In this document: positions 34,255 through 46,100 of the stretch, in pieces
Layout of the letters: the number at the start of each line of letters is the position of its first letter
Numbering within the stretch: position 1 is the first letter of the stretch
Made by a program: the position numbers and the translations under genes
DNA from: Testudinibacter aquarius
GTDB taxonomy: Bacteria; Pseudomonadota; Gammaproteobacteria; Enterobacterales; Pasteurellaceae
Direction: 5' to 3'
Length of the DNA: 64,000 nucleotides
Assembly: GCF_004342725.1 (NCBI RefSeq)
Contig: NZ_SMCP01000004.1
Coordinates: 1 to 64,000, forward strand
The notes under the pieces: generated by a model
What the model saw: the letters and a program-made list of their open reading frames with translations, nothing else
Told to the model about the DNA's origin: nothing
The model's database searches: none

Positions 34255-36918
34255 TTAAAGTACTGTAACAGTATTCTGAATCAAGACTTGAATACTGGTG
34301 TTAGTAGTATCCGTCCAGATGGTATACCCTGCATCTGCTCCTGTTCCTTGGGTAGAAGTCCAAGTTCCAAGTTGCGGTGTACTACTTGCAGTGTCGCTAG
34401 ACCAGTTATTATCACCTAAATCAACTACATCGGTGGCACCACCATTAATATAGAGCTTAGTTGGTGCGTTAGCATAGACCAAATCACTAATAACCAGATT
34501 CACATGTTTGTCAGTATTTCCTAAATTAATTACCTCAAAACCATTAACCTTAGTCATATCAACAACACCATCGTTTCCAATAAAGGTTAGAGTATCTTGC
34601 CCCAAACCACCATCTAATAAGGTATTACCAATTAGATCCTGATCCTGACCTCGATTTCCTTTGATTATGACGGTATCATCACCATTACCCATATTGATAA
34701 TGCTGGAGCCTTCAATCCAACCACCGACTTCTAATCTGTCATTACCATCATTGAAGTAGATTGTATCAGAACCTTTAACATTACCACCGGTAACAATACT
34801 GTCATCGCCTTCGCCCATCACAATATTGTGGGTACCATCTAAATCTGTGCCGGTATAGATCACATCATCACCTGCGCCCAAATTAATATTGTTGGTGCCG
34901 TTGATATATTTGGCAACGTAAATAACATCATCACCGCTACCGGTTGTAATGGTTTTAGTACCACGGAAAGTGTCACCCGCTTGAATAATATTTTCGCCGT
35001 CACCTAGCTCAAACTTACTGGTGCCGTCAATATCGCCTTTTACTCTGACGATATCATCACCGCTGCCACCTTTTACCGTTGTTTCATTGGTTACATAGCC
35101 ACCTACTTCCAAGAGGTTATTGCCATTACCCAGATCGATAGTACTGGTTCCGGCAATATTACTGCCAACAGTAATAATGTCATTACCTTCGCCCATATCG
35201 ATATTGGCACCAACATAGTACTGGCTGTTAATACGGAGATAGTCATCACCATTACCCGTTTCCACAATATTTGGATTTGGCGCAGAATTTCCTCCTAAGA
35301 CACCTAATGGCTGTCTGCCATAGTCTCCACTTAAGATAAAGTAATCAGCATCACTGGTAGAGAGTAAACCAGTGTTATTGTATTTTTGCATCCCAATACT
35401 TGATCCGAAAGTATCTACGGTGATCCCTTCAGTTGCTGTAATCGGCACGTACAAGTTGTTTAGCGCATGCATACTAGCTTCGCTGACATTACCTGCGCGA
35501 TCAATAGTAGTGATTTTCGCACCTTCCAACGTTTTAGTCTGCCAATCGTTTAACGTTAAAGTAAAACTGCCATCATCGCTAACCGTAATGTCTTGCGTGT
35601 TATAGCTGTTATTATTGCTAGCGCTCAAATAGGTCACCTTAATCGTTGCACCTGCTTCGGCAATACCGGTGTAAGTCACATTATTGCCGGAAGTCGCCAC
35701 ATTCGTGATCTTCATGGTTTCGACCAACGTATCCAGCTTAATGTGGTGTTCAACTACAGAGGTTTCCACTTGTTCCCCATCGATAAGATCAACGATCACT
35801 GCTTTATACAGATACTCTTGACCATACGTTTGATCCAGGGAATCTTTAACCTCATATTCAGTTGTCGATCCCGCTTTCAATGTCACAGTCACTTCAGTTT
35901 CCGATTTGATTTCCGGAATACCTGCCAGAGAATTATCATACTTATAACGATAAACCTTCAGTGTTTGATTGCTATCCAGTTGTTTATCTAACGTGATAGT
36001 CAGATCCGGTGTATCGTCATTAGTCAAACCGGTTGTCAAACTGGTGAAACCTGTGGTTGAACTGATAACACCTCCAGTCTTGCCATCGGTAGTATAAGTT
36101 CCATTATCAATCAAGGCATTTAACTTGGTGCTGTCGTAATCCTCGGTTAGATCATCTACCAATGTAACCATCGAAAATACCGCACTTTTGTTATTTACGA
36201 CAAAATCTATCTCAATCGCTTCCGACACTACGTTTGTCTGATCCACTGCAACGATTTTATATCCTTCAAATTTATTCGGTAATGTTTCATAATCATTACT
36301 GTCAACTGTGCTTTCGCTGTCAGCCGTGCCAATCAATGCGCCCCCAGCACGTGTTAAGTAAATATCGCCTTTAGTATTAATCACATATTTACCATCTTCA
36401 CTTCTGGCACTCATCGTGCCATTACCGTGGATAAATAAATATTCTTTGATTTTATTATCTTCGTCCGCAGCTGCAACATTTCCAATAGCGTTGCTAATCA
36501 CGTTATTTTCGCTATATGCAAATGAAAACGTATCCTGTTTAAACCATGGCTTAAACAACACATCAACCTCGGTCTGCGTGCTAATACCATTACTATCTTG
36601 TGCGGTTGCAATCACTTTTGACCCAAAATATACATTTTTTCGTTCAATAGTCACCTCACCACTCTCGTGTTCTACAACTAACCAGTTCTGTTTGCTTGAC
36701 TGTATCCACCCTTTATTCACCTCTTTCTTCAACAAGGCTGTTTGTCTTTCGCCCTGGCTATCTGTTATTTGAATATTTAATTCGATAGCACCTTCCAGCG
36801 GTGTAATCTTCACGACCCCCTTTACGACTAAAATTGTCGGGGCAATTGCAATCGGCATAGGTTCTGTAAAAGGCTTGATAAGTAAATTTAGATCATTTTT
36901 AATTCTATTTATTGGCAT
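34255..36918 (-). CDS. Adhesin-like protein with 21-residue beta-coil repeats (probable type I secretion substrate)
   Basis: This encodes 887 aa with no Sec signal. Residues about 1-125 include a beta-rich domain; 300-480 contain Ig-like units (for example DSLDQTYGQEYLYKAVIVD and TYTGIAEAGATIKVTY). Residues 555-764 are ten consecutive repeats in an exact 21-residue register, each opening GxG[DNE][DN] (positions 555, 576, 597, 618, 639, 660, 681, 702, 723, 744). This is RTX-like in chemistry but not the 9-residue RTX unit. The last 90 residues resemble the C-terminus of the 3349-aa neighbour (VVDLG..W..., YTIW...TT), a likely shared secretion signal. No secretion genes lie in the window. Function is inferred: surface or released adhesin or biofilm protein. 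Confidence 0.8.
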   Translation of the reverse strand: MPINRIKNDLNLLIKPFTEPMPIAIAPTILVVKGVVKITPLEGAIELNIQITDSQGERQTALLKKEVNKGWIQSSKQNWLVVEHESGEVTIERKNVYFGSKVIATAQDSNGISTQTEVDVLFKPWFKQDTFSFAYSENNVISNAIGNVAAADEDNKIKEYLFIHGNGTMSARSEDGKYVINTKGDIYLTRAGGALIGTADSESTVDSNDYETLPNKFEGYKIVAVDQTNVVSEAIEIDFVVNNKSAVFSMVTLVDDLTEDYDSTKLNALIDNGTYTTDGKTGGVISSTTGFTSLTTGLTNDDTPDLTITLDKQLDSNQTLKVYRYKYDNSLAGIPEIKSETEVTVTLKAGSTTEYEVKDSLDQTYGQEYLYKAVIVDLIDGEQVETSVVEHHIKLDTLVETMKITNVATSGNNVTYTGIAEAGATIKVTYLSASNNNSYNTQDITVSDDGSFTLTLNDWQTKTLEGAKITTIDRAGNVSEASMHALNNLYVPITATEGITVDTFGSSIGMQKYNNTGLLSTSDADYFILSGDYGRQPLGVLGGNSAPNPNIVETGNGDDYLRINSQYYVGANIDMGEGNDIITVGSNIAGTSTIDLGNGNNLLEVGGYVTNETTVKGGSGDDIVRVKGDIDGTSKFELGDGENIIQAGDTFRGTKTITTGSGDDVIYVAKYINGTNNINLGAGDDVIYTGTDLDGTHNIVMGEGDDSIVTGGNVKGSDTIYFNDGNDRLEVGGWIEGSSIINMGNGDDTVIIKGNRGQDQDLIGNTLLDGGLGQDTLTFIGNDGVVDMTKVNGFEVINLGNTDKHVNLVISDLVYANAPTKLYINGGATDVVDLGDNNWSSDTASSTPQLGTWTSTQGTGADAGYTIWTDTTNTSIQVLIQNTVTVL

Positions 36919-37144
36919 AATTGCTGCTCCTGTCTGATATTCGTCATCGTATAACTAAAAATAAAGCCCCAAAATAGTAACCCACAGTTACTATTTTATC
37001 GGCAAAAATATCAGACCTGAGACAGAATGGCTTCTGGTTTTACACAAAAGATCACTGCTGCTAATAGATTAAAAAAGCCAAAGCCAGATTACAAAAATAA
37101 ATATAAGCGTCAATTTGATATCTTGTATTTCAAGAAAGACAAAA

Positions 37145-37172
37145 AAACCGCACTTTTTGCAAAGTGCGGTTT
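37145..37172 (-). terminator. Terminator of the large adhesin gene (uptake-signal pair)
   Basis: A 12-bp perfect stem AAACCGCACTTT / AAAGTGCGGTTT with loop TTGC; on the minus strand seven T follow. The rest of 36919-37193 shows no gene. Confidence 0.9.
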
Positions 37173-37193
37173 GGTTGAAAAGTTTATCTTAAA

Positions 37194-40100
37194 TTAGATT
37201 ATATTGCTAATCGTGCTTTCAATATAAATCAAGGTCGTAGTATCTGAACCGTACTGCCAAGCTGCATAGGTATGCCCATCTTCAGTTAACGTATTACCAG
37301 TTGCTGCCCATTTAGTACTGTCAATTAGAGTTTCCCCCAAAGAAGAGAAAGCTGCTGCATACCCTAAGTTAACTGTATCATCTGATCCACCTTGGATTTT
37401 GATAATTTCTTCAGCGCCTGAATTACGAACATTATCAGCATTAACATACAATGTATTTGCACCACTGCCGTTAATATCAATGATCTCAGCACCTTTAACA
37501 TTTTCAGTTAGGCGGAATGAATTACCAGAGCCTGATAGGGTTACCGTATCTATACCGGTTCCCATATCAATCTTAGCACCTGAAGTTATCACTCCTGCTG
37601 TTAGAGTATCATCATTTGCCCCTGTCGATATTACTGCCTTATCTCCGATCGTTTTCGCAACAGTAATATTATCAACTCCCGCACCTCCATAAATGTAAGT
37701 TATACCAACAGCAGCACTATCACCAACACCACCATTAATCGTAAGATTATTCTTATCAGTACTCAGATCAATATTATTGTCATTTCCCAAACTCAAAGAA
37801 TTATCTCCAGAATAAGTTGACTGATAACCGTTTGGCATTGCATTACCACTACCCAAATCAATCACATTATAAAAAGAAGTATCACCACCAATAATAATAG
37901 TATCAGAACCACTACCAGTATAAATGGAACCAAATTGTATATTGCCATCAATAGTAATTGTATCATCACCCGATTCAGCAAAAATAGTTGCTGAATCATC
38001 GCCACCAGTAAAGCCTACCATACTTCCACCAATTTCAATGATATCGTTACCTTCACCAGCATAAACTCGAGCTAACTGATTGAGTGTTCCCAACATCTTC
38101 AGGTGATCATCACCTTTCGCTAGATCTATTGTAGTCCACGAAACATTACCATCGGTAATCGTACCGTTGCCAGCAGCAGCATAAGCATTGGAAATATTAC
38201 CATAGCCATCTTTTTCACCATCTTGTGTATAACCAAGATAAATAATATCGTCGTAATCGGTTGTTACGATTCCTCCTTCAGCTTGAGTGGCTTGCTCTGC
38301 ATTACTATTATCAGCACCAATTGATAAATTGTTTTCATCACCTGTAACAATTGGACCGACCAATAAACTGTAATCACCTGTAAGCGTAATCATAGCTACT
38401 GGATTGCTGTTAATAATTAAACCATCTGTACTAACAGCTGTCACATCATAAAATTGGTTTGTACCTGTATTATTAGCAGTATCAGCCGTTACCGTGGTGT
38501 CATTAACAGAGGTGATGGTTGCAACTACCGTTTCTTGCCCTTCTTGCTTGCCTCGTACAGTTAAGTTAGCTTCCAAAATTGGATCTAATGTAAAGCTGGC
38601 TGTTGTTTCACCCGCTTTAATAATAACCGTAACTTGAGAGCCGGATACCGTACCACCGGCAAGAATATAATCAGCTGCCGTTGCCTGACCACTCAAATCA
38701 ATAGTAACTTTAGTATCCTCAGTTGCTGGCTGTGAAGCAGTCACAGTGAAAGTCATCACGGATCCTTCCGAAGAGTCATCTTCGCGCTGCTCCGGATTTG
38801 CTACTGAAATCGACAAAGTTGTTAACGAAGTATCGTTAATTGTGGTTGCTGCCGATTTACCACCTAAATCCATACTCAATGTTTCATTGCCTTCAGTCAG
38901 CTGATCTTCAGTAATCGGATAGCTGATGGTAAAGTTGGTTACTCCTACCGGAATTACCAGTTTACCAGTACTGTCCACGGTCACGCCGTTGCTGAATATA
39001 GCCGTACCATAATCTGCAACTGCTGTTGCCGTACCACCCAAGACAGGTGCATCAATAGTACCGCCTTGATGACCTTCAGCCAAACTAACCGTAAATACTG
39101 CATTACTACCTTCATCTACAGAATTTGGAACTGACAAAGAAGTCACCTCTAAGCTTGGTGTAGTATCTTTGATATTCTCTGTAGCATCCGTCGCATCAGC
39201 CGGTGCATTACCTGCCGCATCCGTAGCGCTGCTGCTGGCGGTTGCCGTAATTGCACCGTCTTTCAAGCTGCTGGCATCAACCGTAGTTTCGTATTTGCCG
39301 TCGGTCACAGTTGCTGTCACCGTCACGGTGTTGCCATCGGCATCCGTCAAGGTGATTTTCACTTCGCTGCCGTTTGGCAAATCGCTGGTTCCGCTTACCG
39401 GTACCGCACTTGCATTGGTTGCGTTGATGGTATCAGCCACATCTACTGTCAAAGTCGGTACTACGGTGTCAACCACCACATTTGCCTTGGCTTCAGTTGC
39501 CGGGTTGCCCGCTTTGTCGCTGACATTGGCGGTCACTGCTTGGTCACCTTGTGCCAAGGCTGCAACATCCGCCGCCGGTACAGTCGCTGTCCAAGTACCG
39601 TCGTTTTCTACCACTGCAGTATATTCTTTACCGTTCAGGGTCACAGTTACTGTTTGTCCCGCTTCAGCCGTGGTCGTACCGCTGATTGCAATCTCACCTT
39701 TTGCTTCTGCCGCATTGATGTAACCCTCAGAAATCGGATCAATGCTCAGGGTTGGTGCGCTGCTATCTTTGCTATTCGCCGTTGTATCTGTCGCATCAGC
39801 CGGGGCATTACCTGCCGCATCCGTAGCTGTGCTGCTGGCGGTTGCCGTAATTGCTCCATCTTTCAAGCCGCTGGCGTCAACCGTAGTTTCGTATTTGCCA
39901 TCTGTCACCGTCGCTGTCACCGTCACGGTGTTGCCATCGGCATCCGTCAAGGTGATTTTCACTTCGCTGCCGTTTGGCAAATCGCTGGTTCCGCTTACCG
40001 GTACCGCACTTACGTTATCTGCGTTAATGGCATCAGCCACATCTACCGTCAAAGTCGGTACTACGGTGTCAACAACTACATTCGCAGTGCCTTCCGTTGC

Positions 40101-43100
40101 CGGGTTGCCTGCTTTATCGCTGACATTTGCAGTAACTGCTTGGTCACCTTGCGCTAATGCCGCAACATCCGCTGCCGGTACAGTCGCTGTCCAAGTACCG
40201 TCATTTCCTACGACTGCGGTATATTCTTTACCGTTCAGGGTCACGGTTACTGTTTGTCCCGCTTCGGCAGTAGTGGTACCACTGATAGCCAGATCTGCAT
40301 TTGTTTCCGCAGCATTAATAAAGCCGTCAGAAATCGGGTTGATGCTGATTGTTGGTGTAGCAATATCAACGGTAGCCTCTTTGCTGGCTTGCGCTGATTC
40401 GTTGCCGGCAGCATCTTGAACAGAGGCAGTCACTGTGATTTTTTCACCGTCAGTGACAGGCACTTCCTTGGTGTAACCGTTAGCAAGGATCTCAGCCGTA
40501 ACCGGAACTTCGGTTGCGACATCATTGATGGTGACAATTAAGGTATCACCCACTGCTGTGCCGGTAGGGACTGCAATGTTAACCGTTGTCTTACCATCAC
40601 CACCCACTTCAGTCGAATTCAACAAACCATCGCTGTTGGTGTCTTCTACGAAGGTAATCACCGGTGCTTCATCACCTTTGCCGTCACCATCAGTATCTTC
40701 ACCGCCAGGAATTTGAGTATCAACAGAGATATCACGTGTAGCCGTAGTTGTGGTGCCTTTCACCGTAGCCGTCAGCGTTTCAGCGCCTTCGCCCATGGCT
40801 TTCACTTGATCGGCTGTCAATGGTACTGACCATTTGCCATCTTCACCCGTTGTTACTGTGCCTAATACATTACCAGCTTCATCAGTCAAGACAATTTCTT
40901 GTCCCGGAAGTGCGGTTCCGGTTACCGTGACACCTGCTTTGGCTTCAGTCGCGTTGATCACATCATCACCAGCTACAGTATCAATGGTGATCAGAGAATC
41001 TTCACCCGCTGTACCCGTTTCTGGAGTAGACGAATTACCTGCTGTATCGCTGGCAGTCGCGGTCACGGTGCTGCCGTCTTTGACCGCATCTTGAGCAATC
41101 GTCACGACACCTGTCGCCGGATCAACAGTGACACCGGTCGGTGCTGTGCCGTCAATCGCCCAAGTACCGTCAGCGTTTTTCACCACTTTCACTGTTTGCG
41201 GTTGATCTTGTTCATCGGTAAAGTTAATCGTTACCGATTTGGTGTCTGCATCCGCTGGCGGAGTGATGGTTACACTGCCGTCGGTGGTGCTTGGGGTCAC
41301 GGTCGGTGCAGCCGGTGCTGTGGTATCGACTGTAAAGTCGGCTACATCACCGGTGCCGGAAGTATTGCCTGCCGGATCTTTGATCTCTGCCGTGACTTTA
41401 TAGTCACCATCTGTGCCGATTTGATCTTTCGGGATGGTCACGTCAGCTTTGCCGCTATCGATCTCATCTTGTGTTACGGTATGTGTCACCGTCGAGGTTG
41501 TGCCGTCCGGATTGGTGACGATTAATACCACAGTATCGCCCGCTTCGGTGCCTTTCGGAATCGTCACTTCGGTTTGTACACCATTTTCCAACTCGTCTTT
41601 ATTCACGCCATCAGTGGCTTCCGGAATGGTTACGGTTGGTTTACTGTCGACTACGCCGTCACCGTCAGTATCGCCCGGGATAGTTTTATCTACTTCAAAG
41701 GTTGCCGGTGCACTTGGCAAGCTGCTGTTGCCTGCCGCATCTTTGATATCCGCCACCACACTGTAGTTGCCGTCAGTCGGCACTTGCTCCTTCGGAATCG
41801 TCACTTCAGCTGAACCAGCAGTGACTTCGGCCTCGGTCACGGTGTGAGTAACGGTTGAAGTACTGCCATCCGGATTGGTCACGCTCAGAGTCACAGTATC
41901 ACCCGCTTGTGTACCGGTCGGCAATGTAACGTTGGTTTGTACGCCGTCTTCCAGCTCTTTAGCATTCACGCCATCAGCCGCTTCCGGAATGGTCACCACC
42001 GGTGCGCTATCCGCTGTACCGTCACCATCGGTGTCGCCAGGGACTTTCAGATCGGCAGTTGATGTGTCTGTTCCTTCAGTCGAAGTATTGCCGGCAGCAT
42101 CTTTCACCACGGCTTTCACTTCATTCACTTGTCCGTCAACCGGTGTGACTTTAACGGTTACACCGTTAGCAATGTCGTCTGCTGTCAGAGTAACAGTTTG
42201 GGTGCTGCCGTCCGGGTTGGTCACGGTCAATACATCACCGGCTTGATAGCCGCTGTCAGCAGGGAATGTAATCGTGACATTCGCAGTACCGTCTTCATTT
42301 AGATCTTTCGGGTTGATGAAGCCATCATCACCGTCTTGAATAGCGACTTTCGGCGCCCCTGCGTCATCTGCCACGCCATCGCCGTCGCTGTCGCCAGGCA
42401 CGACTGTATCTACAGTGATATTACGGGTTGTTGCTGTTTCAGTGTCTTTCACCGTAGCCGTCAGCGTTTCAGCACCTTCGCCCATGGCTTTCACTTGATC
42501 GGCTGTCAACGGAATAGACCATTTACCTTGAGCATCAGTCGTTGCTGTGCCTAATTCATTACCGGCTTCATCAGTCAAGACAATTTCTTGTCCCGGAAGT
42601 GCGGTTCCGGTTACCGTCACACCCGCTTTAGCTTCAGTAGCGTTGATCACATCATCGCCAGCCACAGTATCAATGGTGATCGGAGAATCTTTACCCGCCG
42701 GCCCCTCTCCCGGAGTCGACGGATTGCCGGCGGTATCGCTAGCAGTCGCGGTCACGGTGCTACCGTCTTCGACTGCGTCTTGTGGTATGGTAATTGTGCC
42801 ACTGGTCGGATCAATTGTTACACCTTCCGGTAAACTGCTTTGATCTGTCGGTTCAGTGATACTCCAATTGCCGTCATCACCTTTTGTCGCAGTCACTGTA
42901 TGTGTGTTACCGTCTTCATCTTCAAAGGTCACTGTCACTGATTTAGTGTCTGCATCCGCTGGCGGAGTGATGGTTACACTGCCGTCGGTAGTGCTTGGGG
43001 TCACGGTCGGTGCAGCCGGTGCTGTGGTATCGACTGTAAAGTCGGCTACATCACCGGTGCCGGAAGTATTGCCTGCCGGATCTTTGATCTCTGCCGTGAC

Positions 43101-46100
43101 TTTGTAATCACCATCTTGACCGATTTGATCTTTCGGGATGGTAACTTCAGCTTTGCCGCTATCGATCTCATCTTGTGTTACGGTATGTGTCACCGTCGAG
43201 GTTGTGCCGTCCGGATTGGTGACGGTTAATACCACGGTATCGCCCGCTTCGGTGCCTTTCGGAATCGTCACTTCAGTTTGTACACCATTTTCCAACTCGT
43301 CTTTATTCACGCCATCAGTGGCTTCTGGAATGGTTACGGTTGGTTTACTGTCGACTACGCCGTCACCGTCAGTATCGCCCGGGATAGTTTTATCTACTTC
43401 AAAGGTTGCCGGTGCACTTGGCAAGCTGCTGTTGCCTGCCGCATCTTTGATGTCCGCCACCACGCTGTAGTTGCCGTCAGTCGGCACTTGCTCCTTCGGA
43501 ATAGTCACTTCAGCTGAACCAGCAGTGACTTCTGCCTCGGTCACGGTGTGAGTAACGGTTGAAGTACTGCCATCCGGATTGGTCACGCTCAGAGTCACGG
43601 TATCACCCGCTTGTGTACCGGTCGGCAACGTGACGTTGGTTTGTACGCCGTCTTCCAGCTCTTTAGCATTCACGCCATCGGTTGCTTCCGGAATGGTCAC
43701 CACCGGTGCGCTATCCGCTGTACCGTCACCATCGGTGTCGCCAGGGACTTTCAAATCGGCAGTTGATGTGTCTGTTCCTTCAGTCGATGTATTGCCGGCA
43801 GCATCTTTCACCACGGCTTTCACTTCATTCACTTGTCCGTCAACCGGTGTCACTTTAACGGTTACGCCGTTAGCAATATCATCTGCTGTCAGGGTAACAG
43901 TTTGAGTGCTGCCGTCCGGGTTGGTCACGGTCAATACATCACCGGCTTGATAGCCGCTGTCAGCAGGGAATGTAATCGTGACATTCGCAGTACCGTCTTC
44001 ATTTAGATCTTTCGGGTTGATGAAGCCATCATCACCGTCTTGAATAGCGACTTTCGGTGCCCCTGCGTCATCTGCCACGCCATCACCGTCGCTGTCGCCC
44101 GGTACTGTTGCATCAACTTTAAAATCAGTTGCTGTACTGGTTGGCGATTTGCTGCCATCAGAATATGTAACGTCAGCAACTACTTTGTAGTCGCCATCTT
44201 CGCTGATTTGATCTTTAGGAATCGTCACTTCAGCAGAACCTGAGGTTACTTCGTCTTCAGTAACAGTGTGGGTCACGGTTGACGTGCTACCGTCCGGATT
44301 AGTGACGGTTAAGGTCACAGTATCACCGGCTTTTGTGTCTTCTGGCAAAGCTACATTGGTTTGAACGCCATCTTCTAATTCTTTTGCGTTTACACCGCCA
44401 TCTGCATTTTCAGGAATAGTAACAACTGGCGCCCCTGGCGTCGCTACTGTGCCAGTATCTTCGCTAGAGCTGTTTCCAGCCGGATCTTTAGCAACCGCAG
44501 TTACTGTAGAGCCATCTGCAACTTCATCAGCCGGAATCGTCGCTTTGTCACCATCAACAACCACATTCGGATCATTAGAAGTCCAAGTACCGTCTTCACC
44601 TTTAGTGATTACGGCTGTTGTTGGCTGATCGCTACCTTCTGGTGTATAAGTGATTTCTACCGTATCGCCCACTTCAGCATCTGTCGGTAAAGTAACTTCG
44701 ACAGAACCATCACTCGGTGTATTTACTTCTGGCGCACTTGGTGCAGTCGTGTCAACAGTGACTGGTGTTTCAGTGCCTTTACCGGAACTATTACCAGCCG
44801 GATCAGTAATCTCTGCAACAACGTTATAATCACCGTCTGTCGGGAATTGTTCTTTAGGAATCGTGATCTCAGCTTTACCTGCATCAATCTCTTCTTGAGT
44901 TACAGTATGAGTTACTGTTGAGGTATTACCGTCTTTATCAGTCACTGTTAACGTAACTGTATCACCTGCTTCTGTCCCTTTAGGTAAGCTGACTTCGGTT
45001 TGAACACCATCAGATAATTCATCTTTGCTGACACCATTTGTGGCTTCTGGAATAGTAATCGTAGGCGTCGTATCTGCTGTACCGTCGCCATCAGTATCAC
45101 CAGGAACTGTCGCATCGACATCAAATTTGACTGGCTCACTCGATAAGCCGGTATTGCCCGCAGCATCTTTAATATCTGCAACTACACTGTATTCGCCGTC
45201 CGTTGGAATTTGTGCTTTAGGAATAGTAACTTCAGCTGAACCTGCAGTCACTTCATCTTCAGTTACGGTGTGAGTGACAGTTGAAGTGCTACCGTCCGGG
45301 TTAGTAACAGTCAACGTCACGGTATCACCCGCTTGAGTACCTTCCGGCAAGGTGACATTGGCTTGTATACCGTCTTTCAAATCTTCTGCGTTAACGCTGC
45401 CATCATTATTTTCAGGGATTGTCACTGTCGGTGCTTGATCAGCTTTGCCATCACCATCGGTGTCACCCGGCACAACAGTATCAACGGCAAAATCAACCGC
45501 ATCGCTAACTGCCTGATGGTCACCTTGTTTGACATCCGCTTTTACGGAATAGTCACCATTGGTGTCAACTGCATCTTTAGCAATGACCAGATCAACTTTA
45601 CCGGCTTTGGCTTCTTCTGCTGTTACAGTGTGTGTTACAGTGCTGTTTTCCGCACCACTGATAGTTAATGTTACTACCGCACCTTCGGATGTTCCCTGAG
45701 GTAAGGTGACCGTTGCTTGAACACCATCTGAAATTTCATCGGCATTAATAAATTTATCTGCTGCTTCTGGGATAGATAATACAGGGTTGCCAATCAATGC
45801 ATTTGGCTTAGCAGTCTCTGTAACAGGATCGCTGCTATTTCCAGCATTATCAGTTGCAACTGCGGTAACATCAGAACCGTCTTTAACCGCACTTGGTGGT
45901 AATGTAATCACGCCAGTATCCGGATTGACCGTTACACCGTCTGGTAATTCACCCTTCGGCGTCCATTTGCCGTCGTCGCCTTTTTCAACCGTCACGGTTT
46001 GAGTGTTGCCGTCTTCATCAACATAGGTGATTTCAGTTTTAGTTGCGTCGTCTGCCGGTGTCACGGTGACTGAACCGTCGTCTTTAGCATCGATTACCGG

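Noticed and set aside
36919-37193. Frameshift joining the 887- and 3349-aa genes into one
   Set aside because: A strong terminator lies between them, each has its own start and complete C-terminal domain, and no coding continuity is seen.
39169-40419. Long Val/Ser/Ala-rich open frames antisense to the adhesin gene
   Set aside because: They are shadows of repetitive Thr/Asp/Gly codons, recur with the same period as the repeats and start without ribosome binding sites.
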